61,430 bases of DNA from Setaria digitata (lineage: Eukaryota; Nematoda; Chromadorea; Rhabditida; Setariidae): assembly GCA_003640385.1 (NCBI GenBank), contig RCAB01000392.1, positions 1-61,430 on the forward strand, written 5' to 3'. Position numbers and translations under genes: made by a program. The notes under the pieces are model-generated. The model was not told the DNA's origin. It worked only from the letters and a program-made list of their open reading frames with translations, and did not search any database. Position 1 is the stretch's first letter. Every line of letters begins with the position of its first letter. Below are positions 36,524 through 50,054 of this stretch, piece after piece.

Positions 36524-38823
36524 ATGGAGCAACAAATAGGGAAGCGAAATTATTTGAAGGGAAGAAATAGAAGGAATGAGCTGAGGTTGTTCGAGAAGAG
36601 AAACAAACTGACACCTAATAGAAGGATGAGCACTGCGATAGGTATGCGATAACTACTTTTGAGACAGATAGGATGTGTCTCTTCACATGACTAGTCCCAT
36701 TTTCTTCAACATTTGAGGAAAAAGAAATAGATGTAGTGTTACTTAACTATCCTTGCCAATAAATCCACCAGAGATAGTTGAAATTGACGCAGAAATGATG
36801 CGTTTGGGATAAAATCGTGATAGCTGTTTTAAATGCATTATTTTTAGATATGGATATGAGGCGCCTTTATAATTCTTTTGAATTTAAAAATTATTTGGAG
36901 CTAATTCATTTAGATTGCTTTAATTCAGTGTTCAGTTAATTGAACGTACGGTTTGATTGTATGACATCGAGATTTTAAGCATATTGATATCTAGTGTTGC
37001 TGCTGTATTTTTTATCTCACATATGATTTTGATAGACGATAATTTTTCAAGTAATTAAAAGTAGTTTTTTTTTTTTTCTGTTGAAGTCATTGGAAAAATT
37101 TCTGCTCTGACAAAAATATATGGCATAATATAGAAAAGTAGATTTTAAAAGTTTTTGTTTTTTTTTTTTTAAGTGGAATGGTTTGTTGGCTGTCTTCTTG
37201 GTTTATTACATTCGCTTCTCGTAAACTATGTATACAGGATTGTACCGGAGCCATATATGGATGAAATTTTCCATGTAGATCAAGCACGACGTTTTTGTAC
37301 ATTGAATTTCACGTCAGTTTATAATTATTATTTTGGTCATCTTATTGCTTTATTAACAGGTTAATACTCTTTATCCGCATCTGTAGTTTGAAGGATGTGA
37401 CGAAAACACCGCTCGACAATTTCTGCAGTTTTGACAAATAAGTTAATATAAATAGTGGTTATTATTCAGAAGTGTTAGGAAGTGATGAGTATTTGTGTAA
37501 TTTATGGGAAGAGTGTTTGGAATAGAAAATATGTATATGCTTTAACTTGTAGTTAAATAGAATGTGCATTGCTTTTTGTGTTTATTTAGAAAAATAATTA
37601 ATGGAGTCAGACCAGTTAATTTCTTACGACGTTTTTTCATGATTGTTTTATTTTTTTTTTTCACTTCATTTACTTTATGGTTTTAAGATAAAAATGGTTT
37701 CAGATGGAATCCGAAAATCACAACACCACCAGCTTTATATATACTCTCACTGCCATTATTCTGTGGCTTTGAAAGATATACCAATTCTGCTTTGATTCCC
37801 TTCACTTTTGTTGGTTGTATTCAATTCCGACAACTTTTCTGGAAGCCTAAATCTGGTTTAAATTCTAGACTTTCAGAATTTTTGTTAAGCTCATTAACTA
37901 TCCTGCTACTTCCTGTACTTTTTCATTCGTCACTGCTCTATTATACAGATTTGCTGTCACTAACAACGTTGTTGTGGGCTACTTCTCTTCAGCCGTGTAT
38001 GCTATCGTCGTTAATTTTCGCTATATCTATATGTACTCGGCAGACAAACATTATTTGGGCATCTGTATATGGCTTAACTCATTTGTTTATTTTATTTAAA
38101 AAGTTGAGTAAAGTTGGTTTTCCCCTGACAATACTGGTTAGAAATTTGTTACGGTTCTGGTCGTTGCTGTTGTTACCGGTCGGTTTTATTATCTTTTTTA
38201 TATTGAATGACAATAGTATAGTGTTGGGCGATCGTTTAGCTCATCGACCAGTGGTTCATTTCATGCAATTTTTTTATTTTTTGATTTTCCTTTGTTCCAG
38301 TTCAGCGCCTTTATTGTTGTTCTGTACTAATACTTATCAGTGTCTTGGTGATATCATCCATCAACCTGTCAAACTGTTGATTTCTTGTCTAGCACTTAGT
38401 TTTTGCGTCCATTTTTTTACTTTACAACATCCATATCTATTAGCTGATAATCGCCATTTCACTTTTTATATATGGAGATGGTGGTTTTTACGTCATCGAT
38501 ATTGTAAATATATTACTGTTATTTTTTATGCCATAGCTGTGCAGTTGTTTAACCAAATGACGAGGCATGTCCCGAAAGTCCTAACATTGATATATATTTT
38601 GGGAACAGCATCAGTATTGGTACCAGCGCTTTTGTTGGAACCAAGGTATTTCATCATACCTTACGTATTCTGGCGCCTTAGCTATCCAGAACGACGAATT
38701 CCAATAATTATCCTGGAAATCCTGTATGAGATTCTCATCAATGCTATCGTTTTATATGTGTTTCTATATAGACCGTTCGAGTGGCTGCATGAACCAGGCG
38801 TTAAGCAGAGATTCATGTGGTAA
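36524..38823 (+). CDS. ALG10: ALG10 dolichyl-P-Glc alpha-1,2-glucosyltransferase
   Basis: This enzyme adds the third and last glucose to the dolichol-linked oligosaccharide in the ER lumen, completing the N-glycan precursor. Three exons in phase: 36524-36641, 37174-37359 and 37688-38823. The conserved luminal motif EPYMDEIFHVDQARRFC is encoded in exon 2 and WNPKITTPPALY spans the start of exon 3. The long third exon is almost wholly hydrophobic, with about ten membrane spans (for example FLLSSLTILLLPVLFHSSLL), RQTNIIWA and a final YIFLYRPFEW-like end closing in QRFMW-type residues. From ATG 36626 (MSTAIVEWF) the protein is about 445 residues, close to human (473). From ATG 36524 it gains a 34-residue basic N-terminal tail. 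The intron after MSTAI splits a Val codon, so the apparent GTG start at 37173 is only an exon edge. Converges with the chondroitin synthase gene. Confidence 0.93.
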
Positions 38824-39900
38824 AAATTGCATCAGTTGTGGTCAATTCAGTGCGATCGAGCGAGAAATGGTGCGTTCTTTATTGCTTCTAGATATTTTAA
38901 AGCAAAAAACATTAGGAATTTTGATGCATTTCTGGGCGACTAAATTAAGTTAATCAGCAAAGATCATCCTGCTGTTTGGTTGTGTAAAAGTAATTTGAAG
39001 TCTTTGTTTCAATTCGCTTATGTCGAAAAGTACTCTTGACGATCAGAAGACGATTCTTTAATGCTTTTTACTTTATGAGCAACTGCTTTCGGTTTGAACT
39101 TTTTATTAAATTTTTTAAGTGAACTGTTGAAACAGTCTTCGTAGCATTATCGATTTTTTAATAAGCAAAGCAGGCCTATGGTAAGACTTGTTTACAAGTT
39201 GTCCAAGCAGCTTCTCAATTTTGAATCCCAAATTTCGAAATTGAGAAACTCAAGCGCAGCTATTTTAAATTTACGTGTCCTTAGAAATGTAGCAGTGCCA
39301 ATATAGGAATCCAACGGACGATATAAATCCTAAATTCCGTACTACCAACCTAAATTTTCAGTCTAACCACCCATTTCAATATTTCGTGACATCGCAAGCT
39401 TGGCGTGGAGATTTGACAAGTCATTACTCGCAGTGATGGTAACATATGGAGCGTCGTGCACCTTTTGAAAATTCGTTAACAAACAAGAACAACAACAATT
39501 GATATGATGATAAGTTAGAAGTGAGCAGCAGTGATTAAAATAAATTATAAAATTCGAAATAAGCTCAAGTTGCATCAACCTGAAAGAAAGGATGGACAAT
39601 CTATTAATTACACCATATATTGTAAATTACTTTGTGACATGTTATGTTGCTATCCCTTCTCGCTTTTCCAGACAATATGAAATGCTGTAAACTTGATTTT
39701 TAATAAATAATTCGGTCATCGTGATGGTAGTATCATGGGTAATACAATTTTGTAACTTTTGTAATTCAGTCATTTGTAATTCGAAATTCGTACTATCTTG
39801 CCCAAAGATTTACGAAAGATTCGATTAGAACAATTTCCAGTGCAAACTTAGTCTCTGGATTCACTTTTAATTTTGATAAAAACCTAAAATTGAGCAAGTG
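38824..39900. other. 3' intergenic region between convergent genes
   Basis: No coding exon supported. It holds the 3' ends of ALG10 (plus) and chondroitin synthase (minus). An aataaa at about 39702 on the plus strand and TTTATT at about 39101 are possible polyadenylation signals, but distances are long. Confidence 0.45.
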
Positions 39901-42900
39901 TCAAGAATATGCCGATAATTGATCAACCAGTGAATCTAGCGATGCTAAACTGGCAGCTTTTGAGCCAATACACATAGTATACTGTTTCTCGGGAAGTGAC
40001 TCGTCACAGTGCATAGTGTGATAAATGTGGACAAGACCTGGATCAGGTGCACGCATTATATGTAACGGTGATCGAACACATTTCTCGAAGAAATCCACAT
40101 CTTCCATGCCCCATCCCTGAAATGATTATTTCTAGTTCATTGTGTATGACTTATTCATAAGTAGGAGGGGAAATGTGAACATTATTCTTTTTCTGAGTTG
40201 GAAATATCCATCTATAAATGCAAAATCGGATAGACTCTGACTTGTCTTTTTCTTTCCAGTAAAAGCAGTAGCACTTAACCTGTATATTCAAGTTCAACCC
40301 TCCAATGAGATGTAAGTCTGATTTATAAATGGACACCAGTCCAAACCCAAAATGTCGAAAGTAGCCTCTTTTTCGACCGTAATGAAATGCATCGGAAAGT
40401 AGCCGATCGCTATCCGACCATGTTTCTGGTGAATATTCGCTAAATACTATCGGAAAATATACCTGAAATTTCTTTACCTTTTTAAGAATCATTTTCTGAA
40501 AATTTTAATCTTTGAGTCCAGAAAACTCAATCTAACATAATTCAGAAACTGATAACTGATAAAGATTGTGTTACGCTAAATCTTACCTGAGCACCACGTA
40601 CAGTATTCCGTATAACCCGATCAAGAGTATCACAAGTGAAAAGCATATCAACATCAATAAAAAACATTAGAGCATCTGGTTCCAGAAGATCAGCACCACG
40701 TGAAAGCGCTACGCCACGATTAAACGGTTGTGAACCCATTTTAACCACCTAGAAATTATTCACAGGATGAATTCGCCTCATCTCAACAGTACTGAAGTAT
40801 TTTCCTAATATTATAACATTTTCTTTGACTCTCATCTCAGCTAGAAAACTTCCCCAAACAAACAGTGTTTATGGAAATAATTGTACCAGCATATATCTCT
40901 GTGCTTAATCCTTGTAATGTATCAGTTACATCAATATTCAATAAATATCAGACATGCTAAACATTCAGAGCGAAGTATCTAATGTTATCAGTTAGTAGAA
41001 TGAGTCTTCGAGAAGTGTTTCCAAAGACATTGAGGAAATATCACCAAGCAACTGCGAACAAACCATAACATCAATTTCTAATTTCAGTTCATCGATCACC
41101 GCTTCAATTGCCGAATCCACATCAGGTAACGAATCATAAATTACCAAAATGAGTGAGAAGATCCGTTTGTTGCGACAAACGGTTCGTAAATTATTTGCAA
41201 ACCTGTGAGGAATTAATGTATAATTAGTATTTAGTACTGCGCAATCAATCATTCATATTTTGTTGATTTTACACTGCATGAATGAATCTGATCCGATAAA
41301 TTTGCCTAATTTCATCAAATATTCTGGTGAAGTTGCAAAAATATTTGTGTAAATTTTGAAACATCCCTGAAGATTTCTCACTCTTCAGATTTTGACTTTG
41401 ATTAAGTGAAAAGATACAGAAAATTATTTCTGAATACTGATTTCAATTTATTAGTGAACGAAAACCTCCGGAAAGAATCAGCTCTTCCAGCAAGTGGTAA
41501 TATTAAATGGACGTGAAATTTTTCCGGTGGCAGTTTCGTTTGTTGCCAATTAAAATCTTTTGATCCATTTGCTTCTTTCCATAGACGTATACTTTTAGCA
41601 ATACGTTGCCGTAACACATCTCGAAAGAATCGATCTGACGTAACTTCCAACGATCCGAATGTTTGCTGAATGTATGCGTGACGACGAACGGAAAGTGTTG
41701 CTCTGCAAAAACGATGAATTATTTCTTCATTTATTTCCCAATCAGATACCTTTTAGAACTTATCACTAACTTTCTGGACTGCAAAAGAAGAGAAGAAAGA
41801 ACCTGTGAGGTGGACGGATTTTCTTGAACCAGAGCACCATATCAAGTACATAATCAACACCGTAACGTGGCTCGACCCTCATATAACCGTACTGAATATT
41901 TTGAAATCGTAGTACACGACCTCGTTGACGAGCATTTGCGTTAAATTCGTCGAAAATCTACAACATCAACTTTCTACAAATAACACACTAGTAAAGTGAT
42001 GGAATTAAAAAGTGTGAATTATAAGTTGTTATCAGTTAATGAACACAGTAGAAGTGATAATGATGCAATAATGATAGTAACAACCTGCGTGATAATTTCA
42101 CTGACTGCCATTCGAATACTTAAATCAAGGGTATGCCTTGGGCAATTTACTTGTCCTGCGCAAAATAAAATGTTGTTGGATGAGATAAAGTCCCAGTGGA
42201 AGAGGTCACGAGTTGAATTTGGGATGTGACGTGTAAGAGATGGAGCTTTTCGATTTGGTAATTCATTCAATAATGTGACACGTGTGGAACGTAATGTGGC
42301 AAGACGAAGGATTCGATTGTGAACGTGAATTCGACGCATTGTTGATGGCTGTTTGACGGGATGTAGCGTAATAGCATGACGTAATTCCGTTAAACTGCCT
42401 TGGTAAGCATTGGGTACCGTTTGGTTATTATGAAACAATGTTTGCATCTCATAATTCCACGTACACGTGACACCAACATGCTTCCGAATACATCTAAATG
42501 AGTATTATCACTGATCTCCAAGCAACTTACCTTGTAAATCGAAAAATAAGCTAAAATTGCGATTAATTAAACAATACTGATAAAATTAGAATGGATCGAT
42601 TTCAAGCTTATAACATACGTCAACATCCACGATGACCAGAAAAACAGGGAAGTTGCAGTTTCAGAGATATTGTAAATTAAATATTATTTTATAAACTAAG
42701 AGAAAGCACATGAAAATTGCACCTTTACTGATAACTTATCAATGAGTAATTCGTAGTGTTATCAGAATTCATCGTACTTTTTATCAAATAATCAAAAATA
42801 CCTTCCTAATTCGACATCCTCATGCGTAGTGAACATTTCCATCAGACACGAACGTAGATGCGGTACAACAGTACGTAAAGTCATTCGGGACATCACAATA

Positions 42901-45243
42901 CCTGGTCCACCCATGCAGTAGTTGTCTTCCTGGCCCAAAGCTAACTGTCCATATTCGGCTGTATTGCCCAGTCCAGCTTGGCCAATCAAGTGTGGTTTGT
43001 CTGAGTCCAAAGATCTAATAAATAAAAGTATATGAATGGTACTTGGAGAATCCTTTAATTTGTTCATTTCTACCAATTCTCCAGTTTGATCACTTATTTC
43101 ATTTATTATTCTTGGGATTGTTAAAAACTTTTCGAAATTTTTTATTACAAATCAGAACTGAACATTCTTCCTCCTAATTAGTCTTTTTTTCTATCGATAA
43201 AATATAAAAAAAAAAAAAAATGGAAAGTTGGGAAAACAAACCTTAGCAATGTCTCCAATTGATCCCCTCGCACATACAAATCATCGTCTGCTCGCATAAA
43301 CCACTCAAAATCATCCAACTAAATTTCTTTTCTTTTAAGATTAGTTAGAAATCATAAAACTGTTGACAGTGTAAAATGAAGTTTATGGAAAGATTTTGAA
43401 GTTATTGATGTAATTAAGTCTGAGAGGTCTTAGGATCGATGAGTTAATGAAGTTCAGCAACTGAGCGATTTCTTAACGGTGATCTAAAGTTGATTTTGTT
43501 CTAGCCAAGCAATTCAGGATAATCGATAAGTTTTGCCTAGTCATAAAAATACTGCCCTCTAATCCAAATAACCAAATAACCTTTTTTTAACTAGGTTAAT
43601 TGATTTCTCAAATTTCATGTTACAGATTGCTCAAATGATTAAAAGAATTTCGAATCAGCCTTTTTCTTTTAACCGGAAATTTTCCGTTTTTTTTTTTTAT
43701 ATAAGACTTTTCTGGTCCATTTTGCGCACAAGAGAAAATGATCATTACTACGTCCTATTTGATGAGTTCTTCTCAATTCATTTCATTTTTTTTTCAAGAA
43801 ATTTAAAAAAAAGAGAAATAAATTAAAATGCCTTTATTGCAGAAGTACATGAAATCGAATAAAGGAGTCTGATTTCGTGAGAAAGCATTTCCATTCATCA
43901 ATAGTAATCCACCCGTATCTGATACTATAGTATTACTGATACCGTAACATACAGGAAATTTATCGGTAGTGTGATGAATTAAATTAATCATTTTAATTAA
44001 GCATTTTCTTTTAATGAAGCTACATTAATTAATAATATTAACAACTAACATAATGGTCAGCCATCCATTTCAGCATTGCAAATGACTTCTTTTGAGGTGG
44101 ATATACGTCGGTGACACCTTTCAAACGAACCAATGGCATGTCAGGATGAATTGTAGCTGTTCCCTCAGCTACGAAGAATAGTAACTAAATTTAAGAAAAA
44201 TTTCAGAAAAAAAATTAAAAATTCTTTGTCATTTCATTTTCTCATTAGATTTCTCTTTATTACTAAGAATTCTCCTCAGTAACGGCAAACCTTTCCCGGA
44301 ATGCGTTGTGCCCACGTTTTCCAGACTTCGTAAGCTCTTGTGTCTACATATTTTGCTGCTGTCATCACACCAACAAGTAATAATTGAGGTTCTTTATTCT
44401 GTAATTATCTTTTTCATCGGTGATATCAATAATCATGATCATTTCTAAGTAGTGCACACATTTGCCATTGCTTTTAACGTTGTAATTATGCTATTGAGTC
44501 TAGTTTAGCTGAAAAAGACATGTGTAATACAAGAGACCTTTAAAAGTAATTTAGTTAGCGGTCATTTAATGAGTCTAAATTGTTGGCCCAACAAATTGCA
44601 ATAGTTAGCGTAGTTTTTCTTTGATTTTAAATTATTCAGAATTGTTGAACATGATAAAATTAAATTTTTAGAAACAAGAAGTGTTGAAATTTACATCAAA
44701 TACCAATGACTAAATACTTTTTGGTATTTTCGTAAGACAAAATTGAGAGTACCAGTGAGAATATTATACAAATGGTTTCTTCACTTCAACCAATGCTAAA
44801 TATTCCTTTAACAAGTATATTTCGTGCATCTGTTCTTCTTTTTTTCTTAATTTGATTAAAATAAGTTGAAATGTAACCGATGTGATGCAAAGAAAACGGT
44901 AAATTTGATTTCAATTTATAAGTTTTTACATGTATGTCATGCATTTTTTCTATCAAAAATTGTTGACTTTGCTCTAAAAATAATTTAATTTCACTTCCGT
45001 TTCAGAATATTTAAATGGTGAAACTGATAGCTACTGGTTTCTAATAATTAACAAATTTTAACTTCAGCCGAGCAAATTGTTTACTTGTTTCATGAATTTG
45101 CTGCAAATGTCATGAGGTAAACGTCGTACAGCCGCAAAAATCAACGTTGCAGAAATACCAACAAGCATTCCGAGCAGCGTGGGGAAAATGGATCGCGTCA
45201 TTCGTCGCAAACGTCCCTTACTTTTACGCCATGCCAATCTCAT
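39901..45243 (-). CDS. sqv-5: chondroitin synthase (CHSY / sqv-5 type)
   Basis: A Golgi type II membrane glycosyltransferase that polymerises chondroitin by alternating GlcA and GalNAc addition; in worms it is needed for cytokinesis and vulval lumen formation. Twelve minus-strand exons in phase: 45243-45085, 44398-44291, 44184-44050, 43318-43242, 43014-42802, 42493-42085, 41957-41803, 41702-41466, 41202-41064, 40748-40587, 40462-40280 and 40116-39901; 730 residues. A basic cytosolic tail is followed by one membrane anchor (about residues 18-38). The fringe-like domain carries [13 protein letters not shown] (DDD about 145-147) and [16 protein letters not shown]. The C-terminal GT7-like domain carries [20 protein letters not shown] (DVD about 576-578), and [14 protein letters not shown] with [10 protein letters not shown]. 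Both metal-binding motifs are intact, which favours a catalytic synthase over the inactive polymerising factor (mig-22 type). Exon 6 was extended to 42085 because the residues after a false donor at 42150 match the family. Confidence 0.95.
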
Positions 45244-45598
45244 TGCCGTGATCAGAGAAAGAGCGCACGTTGAATTTAATAAAATCTAAAATTTAATAAA
45301 CTTTGAAAATTTTATTACCGAAATGTCTCAACTAATGGAGCTAAAAGTGATGGAAGCTTGAAATTAGCTGAAAGCTAATGATAAAAATTGAAGGACAAAA
45401 TTGCAAAAACTAATTGAAAAAGAACGAAACAAATCAAAAAACTGAAACTAAAAAAAATTGCCCATTTTTATTAATTACTTCTGTTCTGATTAGAATCCAA
45501 GTATCAAGGGAATGCTCGTCAGCCAAATCCATCTTCTCAGGCTTTAGACAAGTCGAAATTTATTGTCTTTTCAGTGTTAGCAGCATACCTTTATACCA

Positions 45599-45635
45599 TT
45601 CATTGGTGCCTACTGGGCTGTTCATTGGTGCCTAC
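45599..45635 (+). repeat. two-copy tandem duplication of ttcattggtgcctac
   Basis: Exact 15-base copies at 45599-45613 and 45621-45635 with a 22-base period. Small local duplication; no coding role seen. Confidence 0.85.
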
Positions 45636-47052
45636 CGAGCCTTGAAGTCCATTAGTAGCCTAACTTCTAGAGAATTCTTCTACTAATAATCTCGGATCAA
45701 TGTGAACGATGGGAACCTTTTCGGTGAACATTGCACTGAATAAAAAGTAATTTCACTAATTTTCTAAAAACAAAAAATCGTCCTAAATCAGAAGTTTGAA
45801 ATTTGTGTGTAAGAATCTATCAACAAACAGTAAACTCTTCCAAAGTTTGCTATTTAGTTTAACATTATCTTTTTCGATTTCCTTTTTTTTTAATGAACGA
45901 ACACCTTAATGACATCTTTTGACAATTAGAAAAAAATAAAAACAAAAATAAAAATTGGGAAAAACATAAAGAGAAACGACTCAGCAAAGGTCCTTTCCAT
46001 AGGCATTTAGTACAAATCTCCTAAATCCAGAAATATTTGCAAAAGTCAACAAAATTATTCACTGAAAAATTTTGCAATTTCCATACACGGATCAAAAAAG
46101 TAGCACTTTAAAAACTAATTTTCACTTAAAATTAAAAATCTGAAAATTAAATGTTAAGCATGTATTCCATTCTTTCTTTTTTTTTTTTTTTTTTTTTTAC
46201 TGAGAATAAAATTGCAAAATTTTTAAACAATTTATAAAATCTAATTTAAAAAGAAATAAAACAACTAGAATAAAAATAAAAGAAAAAGAAAAAAATTTAA
46301 AATTTTTTGCTCTTTTTAACTATAAAATTAATTTAATAATAAATTAAACGCTGAAATGAAACATCTGATAATAGCTACTAACCAATCATTCGGTGTGATG
46401 ATCAACATTCAATCATTCATCGATACTTTCTCAAGAATATTTTCAATAGACAGAGCACAGCACAGCAATAATATCATCAGAAATCATCTTACTATATCAC
46501 AGCAATTCACATGCAACCATTCCATCAATCTGAACTATTATTTATTCAGGTTACCTGCAAAACGTTTCACAACTTCAGCTCTGTAAACATAACATTTCTT
46601 GCTATTTCTTCCTTCCTTCACATTTACCTATACGTGTTCACAAATACTATTTACACGTATGCACACGTGCAGTTTGCATGCATTCATGGACGAATAATCA
46701 TTATCAACTTATATCTATACATTATCATTATAATACACTATATCACATCATTATCACTTTCTCGTTATATATCTATACGTTACAATTATAGCTTCCTTTT
46801 TTTTCTTTTTACTTTAAAAAAAGGTAACATACTTGTTTCCGTCTTTTTAATAAGTTTTAATTGGATGCGGTTCATTATAATTCTCTACAGATGAACTTCT
46901 GATTTGTAGAATTAATCCTTATCAGATTAGTTGCTGATCAAATGGTCATCTGATATGTTTATATTAGAAATGAAGCATCCATTGAGGAGAATAAAACTAA
47001 TTAGTGAAGCATAATGAATTAGGTAAGGCGTTTATTAAATCAATATTAAAAT

Positions 47053-47252
47053 CATTTATTAAATCGTTAAAATTTTTTTTACTAAATTGCAAGTTTTACC
47101 AAAAAATTACATTTTTAAATTAACAAATATGCTAANATTTATTAAATCGTTAAAATTTTTTTTAGTATATTTATCGAAATGAATAATTCATGTATTTGCT
47201 AAATTGCAAGTTTTACCAAAAAATTACATTTTTAAATTAACAAATATGCTAA
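47053..47252. repeat. near-identical direct repeat flanking a single N, with an indel
   Basis: The segment 47053-47135 recurs at 47137-47252 across the N at 47136. The second copy carries about 33 extra bases in its middle, otherwise the halves match. This pattern is what two unmerged alleles differing by an indel would give. Confidence 0.8.
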
Positions 47253-49847
47253 AACTACAATTATTTATAGGTACAGTATTCCGAAGTTTTTATGGTGATG
47301 CTAATTAAAATTTTTATTTTGAAAAACAAAAGTAATACAACACATATTTTCATATTTGTTCTGATCAAATAAAAGTATAAAATATTGAGCATAAACGGAT
47401 TTTAATTATGAGTGCATATTTTAAATTTAAATATATTTTCAAATATTTGCGTTGTTTTTTTTTTAATAAATAAAAAAGGAGAGCAGGTTTTGGGAAGTAC
47501 AAATAATGAAAGTACCGACAGTACGATGGAAACCATTTTATATGACAGCGAAATGTGAAAGAATAGTAAGAACTGATGGAATTAGCTTATTTGGCCAGCA
47601 ATCAATTTGGCCAAAGTATTAGGAAATGACATCTGCTAGCAGAAACATGTGTGAAATGAAATGAAAACCGTATGGTTAATGTTGAAATTGTTTCTCGTTT
47701 GTTTTACTAATTAGCCTAAAGAAATGGGAAAGTTTAAAATGGGAAGTAATAAAATAAGATGAAATGGGAGCAATATGATAAAATAAAAGGAATCTGAAAG
47801 GATAGGCTCTTAAACATTTGCTTTGTTTGAACTAACTGGTGCAAAAAGAGACAGAAATTGAAGTTGGAGAAAGGCCGTAAGGGTAGAGGTCGAGCAAGTC
47901 AGGCCACATCAGATCGAGTTGTTACACCAACATCAATCCATTTTCCTCTAGCCGTAACAGCAAACATTTACACCATTCTTTCATATCTCCCTATACCGCA
48001 CTACATCACTCCATTGAGTCTTACCTGCATTCTACCTGTGCATATGGAACTAATTAGTTCGTCTAACTTCCTCAACTCTGACTAGTACCATTATTACCTT
48101 AATTTTTGATCAGTGAAAGCTATGGAATAATTTAAATGAATTTAAATTAAACTAGAGAATATAATACACTGCTACTTTTTGAATCCAGTTTTAATAAGAC
48201 TTTTCCTGAAAGCAATTCATTTGATTCTGCTGGCCATGACATCACTGATAATTTTAACTCGAAGTTATCATCTGAAATTGAAATGTTCCTACATAACTGT
48301 TCTCGAAGACTCTGATCACAATGTCTTGTGCTTTTTTTTTATTTACACAATATTATACTCCAATTTTAAATAAAACTTTCAATAATGATAAAGAATTTGA
48401 TAAAAAGACATCATGTTTGAAAGGCAGTAAAGTTACTACCTGGTAAGTTAATCATGTCAAATTTAAATTTTATTGTAAAAAAAGTGCCTAATCACTGAAG
48501 AACTGAAATATCATTCAGAAATAAATTTGCAGTAGATGAATTTTTCAAATTGTAATTCACGAAACTAAACTGAATAAAGATAGATATTATTTCATAATGC
48601 AAACCACTTTCAATTTTTTTTTTTTAAACAATTGATAGTCTGGATATTCTGAAATGATTTATTGCTTAGAGTTTGTAGCTGAACAAGTGATAATGATTAA
48701 CATACAGTTAACCTATACTGGTCCATAATTTAAAATGATCACAATTTAGGGTCATTTTAAATTTTTTTAGGGTCATTTTAAACCTTACATAAAATTGAAT
48801 TTTTCAGGTCAGTCGAGAAATTGAACTTGAAATCCATAAGAAAAAGGACGAGTTTTTTTCCTCTTTCTTTCAATTAAAAAAAAAGAAATCATAAAAGAGA
48901 GAATGTTTTCTTGAAGAAATCTCTTCTCCTCATACCTCTCTTCTAATCCATCTTCACTTCTACATTTCATTCAAGGACACTTACCTGATCGTCAATAACA
49001 TAAGATCGAAAATTGTATTACATTTCTCAGTAAATTGAGTAATTGCTAAACAGTGAAGCATTGTTTAGTGCAACTTTTTGTGATTGTCTTTTCAAATTTT
49101 TCTTTTTTTCTCTCCTTTTCTTTTTCTTTTTAAACTTTGAAGAAATTGCAAAATATAATGAAAGATGCTAGTATAATACAAGAAGTGTTAAGGTTTAAAG
49201 TGACGTGATAATAGAGAATTCAAACGGGAAAAATTAAAGGTTCAAAAAAAAAAAATAGGTCAAGTTTTACGGTTAATAGTATTTAGTAGTCATACTGCTA
49301 CCTTTCAAGGATATCATCAATGAGCAAAACTCATATCAAAATAGTTCGTAATCATTTCATGCGATGAAATGATACAAGCTAATTAGTTCGTTGTAATTTA
49401 AAAATGGAACGATAAAATAATTGAGAAAACATAGGCAGAGGTGATAATGAAATGCATGCCATTTATTCGTTTCAATAAGATTTTTATTATTATTATTTTT
49501 TCATTTTCTATTTGAATTTTTACACTTTTCATCAAAAACCAAAAGAAGAAAAAACGTTTTGGAAATTTGTAAAGAAGCATTTTAAACGAAAAGTAATAAA
49601 GTTTTTGACAACAATAACTGATCAATTTAAATATTACTCAGGAAATAATGCTTTCCAGAATTTGAGTTATGAATGAAGAATGGACCTTCAGTATTATACA
49701 TTTAAAATTCAATTTTAGAAATTTAAAAAAGAAAATGTCACATATGGGAACTTGAGAAGAGTACAAATCGTCAAAATTACTCAATTATCCACCGAAAATA
49801 CATTGACTAAAGTTAGCCATAAATGTCAGAAGTTTCTTTTTTTTTTT

Positions 49848-50054
49848 GGGGAATGATGAAGAGATATACAATTAATTAATGAGCGGAGACATTAGCTGTC
49901 ATTTAAAGGATATTACGTGAAAGTTTATCAGAGATTATACCGTAGATTCANGGGGAATGATGAAGAGATATACAATTAATTAATGAGCGGAGACATTAGT
50001 TGTCATTTAAAGGATATTACGTGAAAGTTTATCAGAGATTATACCGTAGATTCA
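49848..50054. repeat. near-identical direct repeat flanking a single N
   Basis: 103 bases at 49848-49950 recur at 49952-50054 across the N at 49951, differing at one seen base (attagctg/attagttg). Same probable artefact as the other three N sites. Confidence 0.88.

Noticed and set aside
37173..37175. GTG start codon for ALG10
   Set aside because: The G at 37173 belongs to the splice acceptor; the codon is completed from the upstream exon ending at 36641.
42145..42150. GTAAAT donor on the minus strand inside the chondroitin synthase gene
   Set aside because: The frame continues beyond it with family-like residues to a better border at 42085, so it is not a real exon end.
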